Assembly: GCF_039621805.1 (NCBI RefSeq)
Contig: NZ_CP155076.1
Span: 124,001-188,000 of the forward strand
Direction: 5' to 3'
Source of the DNA: Paraburkholderia sp. PREW-6R
GTDB lineage: Bacteria > Pseudomonadota > Gammaproteobacteria > Burkholderiales > Burkholderiaceae
Length of the DNA: 64,000 nucleotides
Shown here: positions 9,038 to 18,892 of the stretch, piece after piece
Layout of the letters: each line of letters opens with the position of its first letter
How positions within the stretch are numbered: the first letter of the stretch is position 1
Made by a program: the position numbers and the translations under genes
Notes under the pieces: generated by a model
The model's database searches: none
Seen by the model: the letters and a program-made list of their open reading frames with translations, nothing else
Told to the model about the DNA's origin: nothing

Positions 9038-10091
9038 CTTGGGTCCCCTCGTGTAAAACCGAATCTTCTGGCAGTGCATAACCGTCCTGTGAGGCGGGGC
9101 GGCATACGGTCTGTCGTTATCATCCCGAGCGCCGGCATGTAGCCTGCATCCCCGTCATTCAGGTTCATGAAGCATTCTTGCCAGCTACATCATTACGGTG
9201 CTCGCCATCGGTATGACTTCTCCAGGCGGGCTCGACTCACCATCCTGACAAAAGTCGTAACGCTCGTCATTTGCCTCAGATGTATGCTGCGATCAATCTT
9301 GCGTCCGAGTTGTGATCATGTATGAGCGTTGGCGGTGATGCTGAAGTGAGCAGGTGGAGTGTCCGGCCAATGCCCTCAGGCCGACACGGTGCTTCCGTGA
9401 TGCGCATGCCTGAGAGTTTCGGTTGGGGAAAGCGGCGGGTTGTATCCCGATATCGATGAGTCAGGGCTGGTGACGTATGGTCTGGCAGGTGGGAATCGAG
9501 TGGCATCTGCTGAAGGTGGCGGGCTACTGTCAGTAGATAACGTGTGGAGAACTCATCCACGGTTGCCGTTCACTTATGTGAAATCATCGATGCTCATATC
9601 TGAAGAGCCGTCGGTAGCACGAGTGGATGCAGAATGTGGTCATGCACTTCCTCGGGTGCATGGTCCTGGGCAGACATCAGGCTCCTCCTGATGCTGTGCC
9701 CTCTTGGTCCCGCCTCTGGTCCGGGCGGGATTTTTTTGTTTATTCGCTGCAAGGCTGCAGGAGTAGCCCGGCAGACGGCCCGGCGATGGTCTGAGACGGC
9801 CCTAATGCACGACCCCGGCAAACACTGAACGCTGTGTGCAAGTAGCTGATGAACCCAAGGCATTTCCCGCCTGCGGCAAGGAATCTGGTTCGCTTCGCCC
9901 GCTCCAGTGAATCTGCGATAGGCAGCTGACGACCTCTGGGAAAATTGTGACGAAGATGTGCCGGATCGGAGTGTTCAGACAGGCTTAACCCTGCGCATCG
10001 GCTGTGGGCGGCGCACGCTCGCCTGTCGGCCTATACCGTCAGACATCCGGCCAGGCTGACCTGCGTACGCAGCACATCTTGCTCCAGAATC
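9038..10091. other. Intergenic region upstream of pilus operon
   Basis: About 1 kb without a convincing gene. The part next to 9037 must hold the pilus operon promoter. The only clear signal is an intrinsic terminator on the plus strand near 9708-9737, described separately; no gene is visible upstream of it. Confidence 0.4.
9708..9737 (+). terminator. Intrinsic terminator with no evident gene
   Basis: The stem TCCCGCC/GGCGGGA is followed immediately by seven T. No convincing plus-strand ORF ends nearby, so it may close a small RNA. Confidence 0.7.
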
Positions 10092-10406
10092 ATGAGAATG
10101 TTTCTTTTCCCCGAAGACGACGGCCGTATCTGCGACGCGAGAGTGTCTGCCCGGAAGTACGTGCGTGACCAGTCGGTGTTGTGCGATGAAATCATGTCGC
10201 TGCTCGAGACTTACGGCACTCTGGCGAGCTCCAGACTGGCACTCCTGCTCGGTGCGGATGTCCGGCTTGTAGAGCTCTTGCTGTCTGAGCTGACACATGA
10301 TGGGAAAAGTTTCATTCCGCCCGGGGTCATTGGCCACCAGCAGTTCTTCTCGGGATGTAACGCGGCAGATCAGACCCGTTCGCACCTCACCACCCCGCCT
10401 TGTTAA
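10092..10406 (+). CDS. Small winged-helix-like protein
   Basis: 104-residue protein of unknown function. Residues about 20-75 (VLCDEIMSLLETYGTLASS, then RLALLLGADVRLVELLLSEL) have the helix pattern of a small winged helix-turn-helix domain, followed by a basic, polar tail. Two other proteins in the window, at 12570-12935 and 55883-56215, share this size and layout. The SD sequence is poor, so the start is uncertain. It could be a small DNA-binding regulator; this rests on pattern only. Confidence 0.5.
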   Translation: MRMFLFPEDDGRICDARVSARKYVRDQSVLCDEIMSLLETYGTLASSRLALLLGADVRLVELLLSELTHDGKSFIPPGVIGHQQFFSGCNAADQTRSHLTTPPC

Positions 10407-10631
10407 TCTTCTGCTTCGTGCTCTTTGCAGTCACGCACGTCAATCCATCGACTTGACCCTGTGACGGTGCGAAGACCTGTCAATACGCACATGGCGACAC
10501 TCATCTGGCCGCGTTACGTCGTCAGAAGTGCGAACGGTTAAATCTTCCGTGATGATGCCACCGATCCGCAAGCGCCCGAGCGGTGATGCGGGTCGAATCG
10601 ATCCTGTAAAACAGTTTGTCCAGCTATTTCC

Positions 10632-10841
10632 ATGCATGACGAGTCACAACACGCTTACATCGACCACCTTAGAAATGTGAGGCTGAGCCGCGAGATGGCA
10701 CGCCAAGCCATAGCGAACGCTAGAAAGAAAGCGGAGGAGTTATGCATCGAGGCTGCCCGAAGAAAACGCAGGCGCCAGATTTTCAAGTGGTTTTTCCGAT
10801 TGGCCGGGGTCGTCGGCTCCGGTTCGAGCAACAACGCATAG
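10632..10841 (+). CDS. Small basic helical protein, unknown
   Basis: 69 residues with a strongly amphipathic, Ala/Arg/Lys/Glu-rich helix (SREMARQAIANARKKAEELC), then a basic patch (RRKRRRQIFKWFF) and a short hydrophobic tail. Similar in style to the coiled-coil ORF at 20085-20270. The SD is weak, but an intrinsic terminator lies 40 bases downstream, which supports a real transcript. Not recognised. Confidence 0.42.
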   Translation: MHDESQHAYIDHLRNVRLSREMARQAIANARKKAEELCIEAARRKRRRQIFKWFFRLAGVVGSGSSNNA

Positions 10842-10883
10842 TCCACACACGCCAGCGATCCGTCGGGCGCTGCCAGATTGAGT

Positions 10884-10913
10884 GCCCCGAGGTGCCGACT
10901 GCGGGGCTTCTTT
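10884..10913 (+). terminator. Intrinsic terminator after small helical gene
   Basis: GCCCCG and CGGGGC pair around a 12-base loop and are followed by TTCTTT. The position fits termination of the 10632-10841 gene. Confidence 0.6.
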
Positions 10914-11121
10914 CGGCTTCGTCGCCAAGATCTTGCCACAGGCCGGCCGACGCCTGAAATGCGATGGCGGCATGTTTGCATTCCGGCGATGAAGTTCTCT
11001 GACGCGACGCGTTGCCGGTATGATTTTTCGTGGGGCGACGCCGCGCCTGGCTGAATATCCGTCAGGATGAGTGCTCATCCAGGATGAACCGGGGCGGGAG
11101 GAGTGACCGCCGTGCGACTGG

Positions 11122-11445
11122 TCATTCTGGTGAGGTATTTACCGTTGATGGGCGGGCGTCGTTACGGCAATCGGCATCGGGGAAGTCATCGCCTGAGTGC
11201 GAGGACGTTGGCGAGACCAGGGGACTGAGAAGTCCTTTGCTCATCGCATTGCGATCGGGTGAATCAGGAAAGAATCGGTCGAAAAAGCTTGAGGCCCGGC
11301 CGTCTGGCTGTGGCTGTGCGGAAGCCCTGGTATCCGCGCGCCTCAATTTCGCAAGGCTCAACGCCTGGTCATCGCACGGTCTTGTTGCTGCAACCTGGGC
11401 AAAAGCCGGTAGCCCAGTGCATATCAGGGCTGCGAACAGCATCAT
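11122..11445 (-). CDS. Possible small secreted protein
   Basis: The frame from the ATG at 11445 encodes a signal-peptide-like start (MMLFAALICTGLPAFAQ) and then a polar, Ser/Asp/Pro-rich segment of about 90 residues with few features (RPCDDQALSLAKLRRAD). No clear SD. The signal peptide is the only support, and the rest has no recognised domain. It may be a decayed or false ORF. Confidence 0.3.
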   Translation of the reverse strand: MMLFAALICTGLPAFAQVAATRPCDDQALSLAKLRRADTRASAQPQPDGRASSFFDRFFPDSPDRNAMSKGLLSPLVSPTSSHSGDDFPDADCRNDARPSTVNTSPE

Positions 11446-11769
11446 ATGGGAAACGCATCCCGGAATGCAGACCCGTATGCGTATCTCTGTCTGCCGTCCG
11501 CATCTCCGGACAGCAGCGTTAGCTTGCGCCGGATACTTCACTTCCTTAAGCACACGCATAGGCTTCTCACTGATACGGACTGGGTCAAGCGTGATTTTCT
11601 CGCACCAGGTTCGGGTGATGATTTATGACAGCTTGTCATGAAAAGCCTGCGTTGCCAGGCCGCCAGAACTGGACCATCAGCAATCCCGATAAACATTGCC
11701 TGAAAGGCGGCATAACCAGATTGACTGGGAACCGGTCTCTATAGACCACGTGCTGCGAGTCTGTGTTCT

Positions 11770-12345
11770 TTGAACCCGATGCAAGGCGAACGAACTATCG
11801 ATACGTTATCAAGCGGGGTGAGCGAGAACAGTTGTCATCGGAAAAAAAGAAGCGCCAGTGAGCCGGCGCTTGTGAAACGACTTACGAAACGACCTGTGAT
11901 CATCACAGGTGTGATGATCACAGTTTATTGTATAGCTTCGGACGAAATTGCCTATGACCATTTCTTTGCTGACGACAGGCCGTTCGGCGCGACGCGTCAG
12001 CTTCTCAACCCAGGTGTGGTGCTGGAGCGTCCATCCGTTCGCTCTCAGTCGTTCCCGTTGCGGGCCAACACAACGACGCGACGTATCGCGATCTGCGCGG
12101 TGCCTCAGGACAGCATTTATAAACCGGTTTCACGAGCAAGAAACGCCCAGGAAGGGCGCCGGGCATTGACTATCGCGAGGGCGGCACTGGAGCGGTATTC
12201 GTTTTGTGATCCTGCACCTGGTCCTGTCATGCGGCCGGTCTTTGACGGGGAGCAAAGTGTTGCCGATGGCGGCTTGAATGTCATTGCTCGTCAGGAACTC
12301 ATAGATGGTCATAAATTGCGTGTCAAACTGGATTGCTGCGATTGA
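11770..12345 (+). CDS. Hypothetical ORF ending near a terminator
   Basis: Open frame of 191 codons with TTG at 11770; an internal ATG at 11913 would give about 144 residues. No domain recognised. In favour: an intrinsic terminator begins 52 bases after the stop. Against: no good SD, a codon pattern not strongly biased, and a large perfect palindrome (11894-11923) inside the 5' part, which suits a regulatory region better than coding sequence. A start at 11913 would place the palindrome just upstream or overlapping. Confidence 0.28.
   Translation: MNPMQGERTIDTLSSGVSENSCHRKKRSASEPALVKRLTKRPVIITGVMITVYCIASDEIAYDHFFADDRPFGATRQLLNPGVVLERPSVRSQSFPLRANTTTRRIAICAVPQDSIYKPVSRARNAQEGRRALTIARAALERYSFCDPAPGPVMRPVFDGEQSVADGGLNVIARQELIDGHKLRVKLDCCD
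11842..11871 (-). terminator. Intrinsic terminator, minus strand
   Basis: On the minus strand AAGCGCCGG, loop CTCA and CTGGCGCTT are followed by CTTTTTTT. The stem has one mismatch. It would end a minus-strand transcript coming from around 12.0-12.4 kb, where only weak ORFs exist. Confidence 0.55.
11894..11923. promoter_or_regulatory. Perfect 30-bp palindrome (14-bp arms)
   Basis: CTGTGATCATCACA and its exact reverse complement are separated by GG. Each arm is itself nearly symmetric (TGTGA-TCA-TCACA). The T-run after it is short (TTTATTG), so an operator for a dimeric or tetrameric regulator fits better than a terminator. No regulator can be assigned. Confidence 0.6.
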
Positions 12346-12396
12346 CAAATCTTTCCCGGACACGGCGCGCAAACTCTCGAAGTGAAGTTGCGTTAA

Positions 12397-12428
12397 GCAC
12401 CGGACAGTGCGACGTCCGGTGCTCTTTT
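12397..12428 (+). terminator. Strong intrinsic terminator
   Basis: Perfect 9-bp stem GCACCGGAC/GTCCGGTGC with an 8-base loop, followed by TCTTTT. It lies downstream of the weak ORF 11770-12345. Confidence 0.75.
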
Positions 12429-12569
12429 ACCGCATGGGGTGACGCAAGACCATGGTTGGTCTGCCCCACATCCCGGCACGAAAGCATGGCGTCGGGGTTT
12501 GGAGCGTTCCAGAGGACATGTGCCCGACATGACGTCCCCGCAAACCCCCAGATCTCATGAATGCAGGAG

Positions 12570-12935
12570 TTAGCCGGTCATGCGGTAAGACAATGTGCTG
12601 GAGATGACTGGAGGTTCGAGCGCAATCCCCCAGGCCACGAGTAATGCCTCAAAGGGATGGTTAGTGCGTTCTTCAGCAACACAGGCCCGTGCGGGCGCGA
12701 CTGGCCGATTACCAAGCCGGTATCGGAACACGTCGAAACAGACAGGGTCGGGCGGGACGTCATATTCGACAAGTCGATGCCGAAGTCCGTATTCAAGCGC
12801 GTTCGCCGCATCAGCCATGCTCAGATGGCTGTCCGCAACGATCTGCATCAGCGTTGCTGGCTGATGCGTATCAAGCCACTTGACTACCCACTCCAGGTCG
12901 GTTCGTTGCTGTTCCCGCTTTTGCGAAGTTGTCAT
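12570..12935 (-). CDS. Small winged-helix-like protein
   Basis: 121 residues from the ATG at 12935, chosen because GGGAGG lies seven bases upstream; a longer frame exists. Residues 10-75 (DLEWVVKWLDTHQPATLMQIV, then LSMADAANALEYGLRHRLVEY) read as a winged helix-turn-helix: a first helix, a two-helix HTH and a wing ending in FDVFRYRLG. Two proteins elsewhere in the window share the layout (10092-10406, 55883-56215). Function unknown; a DNA-binding role is inferred from secondary-structure pattern only. The divergent small ORF at 13096 lies 160 bases upstream. Confidence 0.6.
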   Translation of the reverse strand: MTTSQKREQQRTDLEWVVKWLDTHQPATLMQIVADSHLSMADAANALEYGLRHRLVEYDVPPDPVCFDVFRYRLGNRPVAPARACVAEERTNHPFEALLVAWGIALEPPVISSTLSYRMTG

Positions 12936-13095
12936 GGCATCCTCCCGCGCGAAGAGCTCGCATTCGCATCTGTTCCTGGGACCCTTCTGTAACGATGGGC
13001 CTTTGAGCAATCTGCTCCTTCCTCGCGAAGAGATTGTTAGGAAAAATTATTCCGGGTAGCAAAGCCAATGTCACCGAGCGAGCTGAAAGGAGAAG

Positions 13096-13272
13096 ATGGT
13101 CAGGTCTACGCAGATTCTATTAGTGGGCGATCCATTTCCGCCTAAGGCACACTTCGACGTGATTACCCGTTTGCTGCCGGCAGTTGTTCTTAAAAGGCAG
13201 CGGGCACTGTGCTCTCGCCAAAGCCGCTTATCACGGGAAGGATGCACTGCGGCGGTCGGGCGGGCAGCATAG
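13096..13272 (+). CDS. Short ORF resembling a receiver N-terminus
   Basis: 58 codons with a strong SD (AAAGGAGAAG just before the ATG). It starts MVRSTQILLVGDPFPPKAHF, which looks like the first strand and acidic pocket of a response-regulator receiver, although the acidic pair is not intact. After about 35 residues it turns into Arg/Ser-rich sequence and stops. It may be the front of a frameshifted regulator gene or a small real protein. Confidence 0.35.
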   Translation: MVRSTQILLVGDPFPPKAHFDVITRLLPAVVLKRQRALCSRQSRLSREGCTAAVGRAA

Positions 13273-14546
13273 CGGCGCCATGTCCAGCCTTATGTACGTT
13301 GTCCGCGCGCCCGATGGAGGTGCCGGCATAGCGTGATACAGCGCTCGGCCGCAATCATCGTTCTTCATATCCGCAGATTAACCGTCCGGTAGAGTCCCGA
13401 CCGTCTCATTCATATCTCCCTCCGATATGAACTGGCCCGCCCTGACAGGTGGGCCTTTTTTCATGTCTGACAGGCTGCCTTTGGCGTCAGACTAGCCATC
13501 CCTGGTACTGTTCCAGCCTTGGCACGCCCTGGCGTAAATCGGGCGCCTTCAGGTGTCGCCTTGTTTCTGGAGCAAGGGGTGGCCGGAGCCATTCCCGGTA
13601 TGTTCAGGCTCGACCACGGCGGGTGAGCAGGGGGCTTCCAGTGATACTGATCCAGGATTTCGTGAAAGACTCCAGAAGCGCCCGTGTCCGCGCGCAATGC
13701 TTGTCGTGCCATCGGGTCAGCGTGGCGTCTTAATGGTGGAAGATGGTTCCTGTTCGCAATCATGCAGATAGGAAGCCCGCACGTGCCGCGAACGCCCGAC
13801 AACACTCCTGACCGGTCACGGTTATAGCCGGATGCGGTAGGGCCGTCAATCGGGCCGGTCTTACGTCGGATCGGCAACAGATTCGCCTTCAAAATACGCG
13901 ATCGCCAGAAGGTGGAGTTATGGGGACTAAAACCGCACGGAACAGTTCATGCCGAGATTGAGCAACGCCCTCCCGTCGTGGAAAGACATAGCGCCTGACG
14001 GTTCCCCTGGGGTCGGACGTAAATCTCGCGGCACAGAACTGGCCGATACAACAGCACGGGTGAGCGAAGGTGTCTTCGTCAGTCGCAGGGTGCGCGGATA
14101 CAACGCTGTGATGACTCGCGGACCAGGCGCCATCGTAGATCGAGACTGACGTGGGTACACCCCTAATCAGTGGCATTCTGCCTCTGACATCACATGAGAT
14201 GCTCCGCACCTTGGTTGCGGGAACCCTATCGTCACGGAGCGACACCGAGCAGGTTGATGGCAACTGTGTCGCCTGAGATAGACACGCAGTCTTGCGCGCT
14301 TCCCGGTTGCAATGCGGCGAGGCTGCCCGCTATCCTTCTCCGTGAACTTTGACTCAAAGCGAATGGCTCAGCGGTGGGGCTGATCAAAAGGCTAAACGTC
14401 CGCTTCGTCGGGACCGCACGACAGCGTATCACGTCATCTGCGACAACGTTAGTTGCTGAAAACGCGGCTGTCGGGTGATGCCGCCCGGTCAGATCCGGCC
14501 CGTATAATAAGCGCGAACAACTCCTTGATTTTCTTTCGAGGAAGCC
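13273..14546. other. Long stretch without a confident gene
   Basis: Only short overlapping frames occur on both strands. One clear intrinsic terminator lies at 13434-13461. A minus-strand frame ending near 13927 closes with LNLGMNCSVRF, reminiscent of an outer-membrane beta-barrel C-terminus, but nothing upstream supports it. Bases 14440-14546 include the leader of the next gene. Confidence 0.35.
13434..13461 (+). terminator. Intrinsic terminator with no evident gene
   Basis: GGCCCGCC and GGTGGGCC form an 8-bp stem with one G-T pair and are followed by six T. No convincing ORF ends upstream. Confidence 0.7.
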
Positions 14547-14996
14547 ATGGCAGACTCCGATCCGATCAAAAAGCAGCGAAAGTGCCCTGGCTCGGCCTTC
14601 AGCGCAATGATGCAGTCCCTCTCGAGCAGTTCCGGCTCTGGTTCGCAGTCCTCTCTGGACACGTTGCCCGTTGGGGATGTGACGCGCAAGAGAAAGCGTG
14701 CGCAGACACCGTCAGTTCTTCGTGCAGGTGCACTGTGCGGCACTATCGCAGAACTCGCGTTGCGATGCGCAGATTCGTTCAGCGAGGAGTGCGTCTGCGA
14801 TGGGACGCTGGCGGAAATTAACGCAGTCCGCAGACACCTCTGTGAAACGCTTGCCACATTGACAGGAGCACCTACGAAGCTTCTGGCGACGCACCCCGCG
14901 CTTCATTGCGTTGATCCGGCTGCTGAGCGCTTCATCGCGCAGTTGTCCCGTTTGTATGACTGCGCCCCTGCATCCTCCCGCAAGCCGTCAGCATGA
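14547..14996 (+). CDS. Hypothetical protein
   Basis: 149 residues from an ATG preceded by GAGGAAG. A low-complexity Ser/Gly stretch (about residues 25-40, SLSSSSGSGSQSS) and a basic RKRKR segment precede a helical C-terminal half with several Cys (GTIAELALRCADSF, LAEINAVRRHLCETLATL). No signal peptide or membrane segment. The good start and coherent helices support a real cytoplasmic protein, but I do not recognise the family. Confidence 0.55.
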   Translation: MADSDPIKKQRKCPGSAFSAMMQSLSSSSGSGSQSSLDTLPVGDVTRKRKRAQTPSVLRAGALCGTIAELALRCADSFSEECVCDGTLAEINAVRRHLCETLATLTGAPTKLLATHPALHCVDPAAERFIAQLSRLYDCAPASSRKPSA

Positions 14997-15909
14997 GGAC
15001 CGGTGTCGGGCCCCTGCACTGATCGTTGCACCTTCCGGTCGCTGCGCCGGGGAAAGGGGGAAGTCGCCACGCTGGCAATCCCCAGAAAGGCGGGGCGCAG
15101 GAGCGTCTGTCAGAGATAGCCCCGGTGCGGAAAAGGTGGCAGAGGGGGATGCCGATCCGATCAAGTCGGTTGCAGGTCAACGATCAACTATCGACGGCCA
15201 TCATCCTTTACCTGGCATGCCTGAGGGCTGGGCCACCGTGGCTCCATCAACGTGCCATGACCGCCAATGCTCATGCCTTGATTCACTGCCAATCTGATTT
15301 GCTGATGCCTGGTGATTCCGGCCGCCGGCACGTTATCGTTCCGGTTTCTACGCGCGCGGCGCCAAAGCCTGTACGGGATTTGTGGACCGCGGGCGAGGGC
15401 GAAGGGCCCACCAGCATCCTGAAGGGCGACGGTCATAGAGGGCAGGGTGCATGGAATTCGCGGCGGCTGAGGGCGGCCGCGGTGAGCGAGCGCGAGAATG
15501 GGTGACAGCCTTTGCAAGCAGCATCTCCCCGTCGGAGAAGTTATCGTAAAAGTACCGCCGCGCTGCGTGGTGAAGCGCGACCCACGACGGATCCGGATCA
15601 CCAGTGCTTTCCCGACTTGCCGGTCACTGGTATGAGGGTCCACTATTGCTGGCCCGGCAGCAGCTTACGATGCGACGACCGGCACATCAGGATGACTTGT
15701 CGCCGCGAGCCGTGTTTTCGCAAGACATATGAATTTTTATTGTGAGAGAGAAATCGGGGGCGCTGCACGATTTATATTGGTTAGAATCCAGCGCTTGGCG
15801 CATCCTGCGTCTAGCGGTGCAAGTCTGCGGTTGCGATCCAGCCGGCAGGCGTCCGATTGCAGGTAATCCACCTCGCGATCGAAGATATATCCACTCAAAA
15901 GGAAGGACG
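14997..15909. other. Intergenic region upstream of leucine dehydrogenase
   Basis: About 0.9 kb with only shadow frames. The AT-richer last 180 bases (for example TTTTTATTG near 15732 and the SD AAAAGGAAGG at 15897-15906) hold the leader of the next gene. Confidence 0.4.
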
Positions 15910-16983
15910 ATGGACCGACTCAACGTTGCCGCCAATGATAACCTGCTCGGTCTTCATGGTGAACCTCCCCATGAACGTATCCTTATGGCCTCGGATGCTG
16001 CGAGCGGCCTGCAGGCAATTATTGCGATCTATAGCACCACTCGCGGTCCCGCGTTTGGTGGCTGTCGTAACTGGCATTACGCAACCCAGCACGAAGCGCT
16101 GAACGACGCATTGCGACTGTCGCAGGGCATGGCCTTCAAGAATGCACTCGCAGATCTTCCTTTCGGCGGTGGCAAGGCCGTGATCATCCGGAATACGAAG
16201 ATTCATGATCGCATGGAGCTGTTCAATGCGTTCGGGCGTATGGTTGAGTCGCTGGGTGGCGCCTACATTACGGCCGAAGACGTCGGTACGACGGCGGCTG
16301 ATATGCGCGCGGTTCAGGCTGAGACCAGTTACGTCAGCGGGATCCCGCGTGGCGGCGACGTGTACGGCGGCAATCCGTCTCCCTATACCGCGTACGGGGT
16401 GTTCATGGGTTTGCGTGAATCAGTACATTGCGTACTGGGCGCATCGACGCTCGAGAACGTTACTGTGGCCGTTCAGGGGCTTGGTTCTGTCGGATGGGAG
16501 CTGTGCAAGCGCCTTCATGCGGCGGGCGCAAAGCTTGTTGTGGCTGACATTGACAGCGCCAGGACAGCCGAAGCGCAGCAGCTGTTCGGCGCTCAGATCG
16601 TCGACGCGTCGGAAATCGTGATGGCGAAGGCCGATGTCTTCGCGCCGTGCGCGCTGGGAGGTGCCATCACCGGGTCTGTAGCGTCGGATTGCAGGTTCCG
16701 TGTGATTGCGGGCGGCGCAAACAACCAGCTGATGTCGTTGGCCGAAGGTGATGTCCTTCATCGCCGCGGCATTTTCTATGCGCCTGATTTTCTCGTGAAC
16801 GCTGGCGGCATCATCAGTTGCGCGCGTGAATACCTTGGCTCGGCACAGGAGCAGGCGGTGCTTGCCGAGATCGCTGAAATCGGGCAGCGGGTACATCAGC
16901 TGATTGAGCGTGTACAAACGACGGGGATGGCGCCAGCACGTGCCGCAGTTGCGTGGGCGCGTGAAAAGATGATTGCAGGCTGA
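15910..16983 (+). CDS. Leu/Phe/Val-type amino acid dehydrogenase, probably leucine dehydrogenase
   Basis: 357-residue cytoplasmic enzyme of the Glu/Leu/Phe/Val dehydrogenase family, which reversibly deaminates a branched-chain or aromatic amino acid to its 2-oxo acid with NAD. The ATG at 15910 has a strong SD (AAAAGGAAGG); the frame is open further upstream but without support. Two key lysines stand 12 residues apart as in known leucine dehydrogenases: Lys77 in GMAFKNAL and Lys89 in PFGGGKAVI. The catalytic Asp is in ITAEDVGTT. The NAD-binding Rossmann motif is VQGLGSVGWELCKRLHAAGA followed by VVADID. Its size matches leucine rather than glutamate dehydrogenases; phenylalanine dehydrogenase is the main alternative. 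Confidence 0.88.
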   Translation: MDRLNVAANDNLLGLHGEPPHERILMASDAASGLQAIIAIYSTTRGPAFGGCRNWHYATQHEALNDALRLSQGMAFKNALADLPFGGGKAVIIRNTKIHDRMELFNAFGRMVESLGGAYITAEDVGTTAADMRAVQAETSYVSGIPRGGDVYGGNPSPYTAYGVFMGLRESVHCVLGASTLENVTVAVQGLGSVGWELCKRLHAAGAKLVVADIDSARTAEAQQLFGAQIVDASEIVMAKADVFAPCALGGAITGSVASDCRFRVIAGGANNQLMSLAEGDVLHRRGIFYAPDFLVNAGGIISCAREYLGSAQEQAVLAEIAEIGQRVHQLIERVQTTGMAPARAAVAWAREKMIAG

Positions 16984-17005
16984 GCGGCGGCGCAGAAGCG
17001 GATCT

Positions 17006-17233
17006 TCACTGTTTCCGTTCCGGGGAAGTCTCATTCTCCGTATCTGTGCGCCCGAACATGTTTGCGCTGGTGCTGGTGTGAGGTGCGTGCTGCAATATCT
17101 GGCGCACCATGCCCCAGTAGCGCTCTTTCATCGCCCGTGTAGCGCTGTCGTTGAAAATCCGACTCCAGGTTACTGAACTGTCCTCTGCCTCCTCTGCGAG
17201 CGACGCTTCTGCGACGCAGTCTGTGATTGCCCT
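17006..17233 (-). pseudogene. Open frame without a start, possible remnant
   Basis: A 75-codon open frame convergent with the dehydrogenase gene reads like protein (SLAEEAEDSSVTWSRIFNDS, then RAMKERYWGMVRQILQHA). It opens after a TGA at 17236-17234 and has no ATG, GTG or TTG before the middle. The same frame continues open for some codons upstream of that TGA, so a nonsense mutation or frameshift in an older small gene is likely. Product unknown. Confidence 0.3.
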
Positions 17234-17888
17234 TCAGGCTTCGTCCCGGTTGCACGACGCAAACCGACTGAACGGCCGTCATGGACGGCCCCTTTGCAAA
17301 GGCTGCTAGCGCGCGAGCGACGCTGGCGCGCGCTCAGCGTGGCCGGACAGATCAGGCCGGTAAGGATGCGCTTCTATTGTCACAAGTCCTAACAGACGGT
17401 CCCGCAGTAGATGCCAGAATGAGTCTGGATGTGATGCGGCAACGCGTAGGTCGGCTACGCAGAGGATATCCGGGCCGCGTCATATTCCACCCGTGCCGTT
17501 GCAGCCGGGCGTACAAAGATTCTTTGTACCCTTCCCTGACCTTTGTCTTGCCCAATCAAGGGCCACGGTCTGGAAGCGCTCGCGGGACCTGTCCAGTAAC
17601 TCATGACTGGTCATGACTGGTAGTCGAATACGGGTCGCCGGTGCGGTCCATCCGCATGTAGACGGATCGCTTGATCGGGTGCTCGTGGATACGCCGGATC
17701 GCGACACCCCTCGGTACGTGCAGCCGGTCATCGCAGCGCGATCGCCTTTTTCTTCAATCGATCATCGCGAGTTCGCTGCCTTATTCCTGATGCAGATCTT
17801 TTTTGGCCTGCGGCGGTTGATTGTCACGCGTGCATCCGTTAGGGTGAGCGTCCTGCCTGCAAGACGCGGGCGTGTTATGGATTGTGAT
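17234..17888. other. Intergenic region upstream of HU gene
   Basis: No convincing gene. GC-rich shadow frames occupy both strands, and the final 70 bases before 17889 are the HU leader. Confidence 0.4.
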
Positions 17889-18167
17889 ATGAACAAGCAG
17901 GAACTTATCGGTGTCGTGGCGACCATGACAGGTAACAACGCAACTGCAACGGGCGAGGTGGTCGACGCCATCCTTCAGATCGTAATGGCGGCGATGGTCC
18001 GCGGCGATACTGTCCAGCTGACTGGCTTCGGTCTGTTTTCGACCGGTACGCGCTCCGAAAGGGTAGGTCGGAATCCGTCAACGGGTGAAGCGATGACGAT
18101 CGCTGCCTCAAAGACCGTCAGGTTCAAGCCCGCAAAACGATTCAAGGATGCGGTCAACGCACGCTAG
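17889..18167 (+). CDS. HU-family nucleoid DNA-binding protein
   Basis: 92-residue histone-like protein. The body MNKQELIGVVATMTG, then GDTVQLTGFGLFSTGTRSER, GRNPSTGEAMTIAASKTVRF and KPAKRFKDAVN matches HU/IHF proteins. The beta-arm Pro is present in GRNPSTGE. HU dimers bend DNA and shape the nucleoid. The start is ATG 17889 (MNKQELI) or ATG 17877 four codons earlier; neither has a strong SD. It is not next to lon or tRNA genes as the housekeeping hupB often is, so it is probably an accessory HU paralogue. Confidence 0.9.
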   Translation: MNKQELIGVVATMTGNNATATGEVVDAILQIVMAAMVRGDTVQLTGFGLFSTGTRSERVGRNPSTGEAMTIAASKTVRFKPAKRFKDAVNAR

Positions 18168-18892
18168 TTCTTTGGCGGCCGCGCCTTCATTACACGAACA
18201 TTGACGCCGCAACCGATGCGTCAGGCGGCACCAGTTGCCCGATGTGGGCTGACATAAGCGATTTCGAAGTCTGTACGTCTTATGGACTGAAGGGAATCAG
18301 AACAGCCATTCACATCGCCGGCCTCGGACCAGATCGAGGTTCGGGGCCGCGTTCCTGGCATTGCGCTGTCCCGAACCACTCGTTGAAAGCATGGACCGTC
18401 GGGCAGGGATAAGAACCATGTTCCCCAGGTGATCATCAATGGCGGTATAAGCGGTTGAATGCATGGATGCGCCCTGTGGTCCCTTGTTATACATAAAGCA
18501 AAGTTCAGGACGAGGCACCCGTCGAAACGGAATAATACGGCACGCGAGGTGGACCTGGGCAAGTGAGGCGCACTATTGATGTGGGCGCGTCAACAGAGCC
18601 CCGCTGACTTTACTGGGCAAGTTGAATGGCTGCTGCTTGAGAGAGCGTTTTGCGCATAGAAGGAGGAGTAGACATAACCTGATTCTCGGATGTCAGGTGA
18701 GAGGAACGATAACAACCCTGTGGCTTTATCGTCTATCTTTCATTTGCAATGCCTGGGATTTGTTTCGGAAGGTGGTCGTGCGCGCGATGTTAGCCTGCAT
18801 CGTTGTGTCATTCGTGATGCAGCCATCATGATGGCTACACCTGTTCCAGATGTTACGGGGCCCAGGTGTGAATGCCGGATAGCGCAAACGGG
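18168..18892. other. Intergenic region, nothing clear
   Basis: About 0.7 kb between the 3' ends of convergent genes. Short minus-strand frames around 18.3-18.5 kb show no recognisable domain and shift frame; no repeat or terminator is clear. Confidence 0.4.

Noticed and set aside
15188..15643. 151-codon minus-strand ORF before the leucine dehydrogenase gene
   Set aside because: No domain or start support; overlaps similar plus-strand frames.
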